37,653 nt of DNA. It comes from a virus. The notes under the pieces are model-generated. The model saw only the letters and a list, made by a program, of their open reading frames with translations. It was not told the DNA's origin and made no database searches. The position numbers were made by a program, and so were the translations under genes. The DNA lies in IMG/VR virus record IMGVR_UViG_3300006847_000019, positions 1 through 37,653 of that record; one strand, 5' to 3'. Shown piece after piece: positions 37,624-37,653 of this stretch; the stretch's first letter is position 1, and every line of letters begins with the position of its first letter.

Positions 37624-37653
37624 GATGAGGGCAAAGAAAAACCCCCCGGACGA

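Overview
The window is a tailed double-stranded DNA phage genome, or most of one, of siphovirus type. It has an HK97-type capsid, a portal, a ClpP-like prohead protease, a 735-residue tape measure and no sheath or baseplate-wedge genes. Every gene I accept is on the minus strand, so the genome reads from right to left. The host is probably an actinobacterium of moderate GC content. The composition looks like roughly half GC by eye. Promoter-like -10 boxes have the loose TANNNT form. One promoter sits 7 nt before an ATG, as in leaderless actinobacterial mRNAs. Two perfect palindromes fit the GlxR/CRP consensus TGTGANNTANNTCACA known from Corynebacteriales. The host assignment is an inference. 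No integrase, excisionase or repressor gene was seen.

Region 1 (37653 down to about 30490, packaging and head): a possible genome end, a promoter for a leaderless small terminase, a hypothetical gene, large terminase, a small membrane protein, portal, prohead protease, major capsid protein, a 27-residue membrane peptide, a putative head decoration protein and a charged protein. Region 2 (about 30480 to 18470, connector and tail): a DUF4082-like protein, head-tail adaptor, neck protein, tail terminator, two related tail-tube-type proteins with two small genes between them, one tail chaperone, tape measure, and minor tail and receptor-binding proteins. Region 3 (18462 to 17075, lysis): an M15-type endolysin and two small membrane proteins of holin type.

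Region 4 (17061 to 16796) is the control region between late and early genes. It holds a stem-loop, a perfect CRP/GlxR palindrome, a TTGACA promoter, a long hairpin and an aberrant tRNA-like gene. Region 5 (16762 to 39) is the replication and recombination operon: an AT-hook protein, SNF2-type helicase, a polyacidic/polylysine protein, Cas4-like exonuclease, Sak4-like ATPase, an ssDNA-binding-like protein with an acidic tail, uracil-DNA glycosylase, a family A DNA polymerase in two pieces, a RuvC-like resolvase and a primase-polymerase/SF3 helicase. A second CRP/GlxR palindrome next to TTGACA, a terminator pair and another promoter divide the distal part of this operon.

The most striking feature is the DNA polymerase. 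The 392-residue piece (proofreading exonuclease plus thumb) and the 282-residue piece (motifs A, B and C) are both intact. They are split just before motif A by about 1.6 kb that is filled with seven small genes, nearly all start/stop-overlapped, including an SLOG-family protein. Five of the seven are under 65 codons. The tight coding argues against an intron or intein and for a polymerase assembled from two polypeptides. The other leading observations are the paired CRP/GlxR operators and the tRNA-like gene with an expanded anticodon loop and a hairpin variable region.
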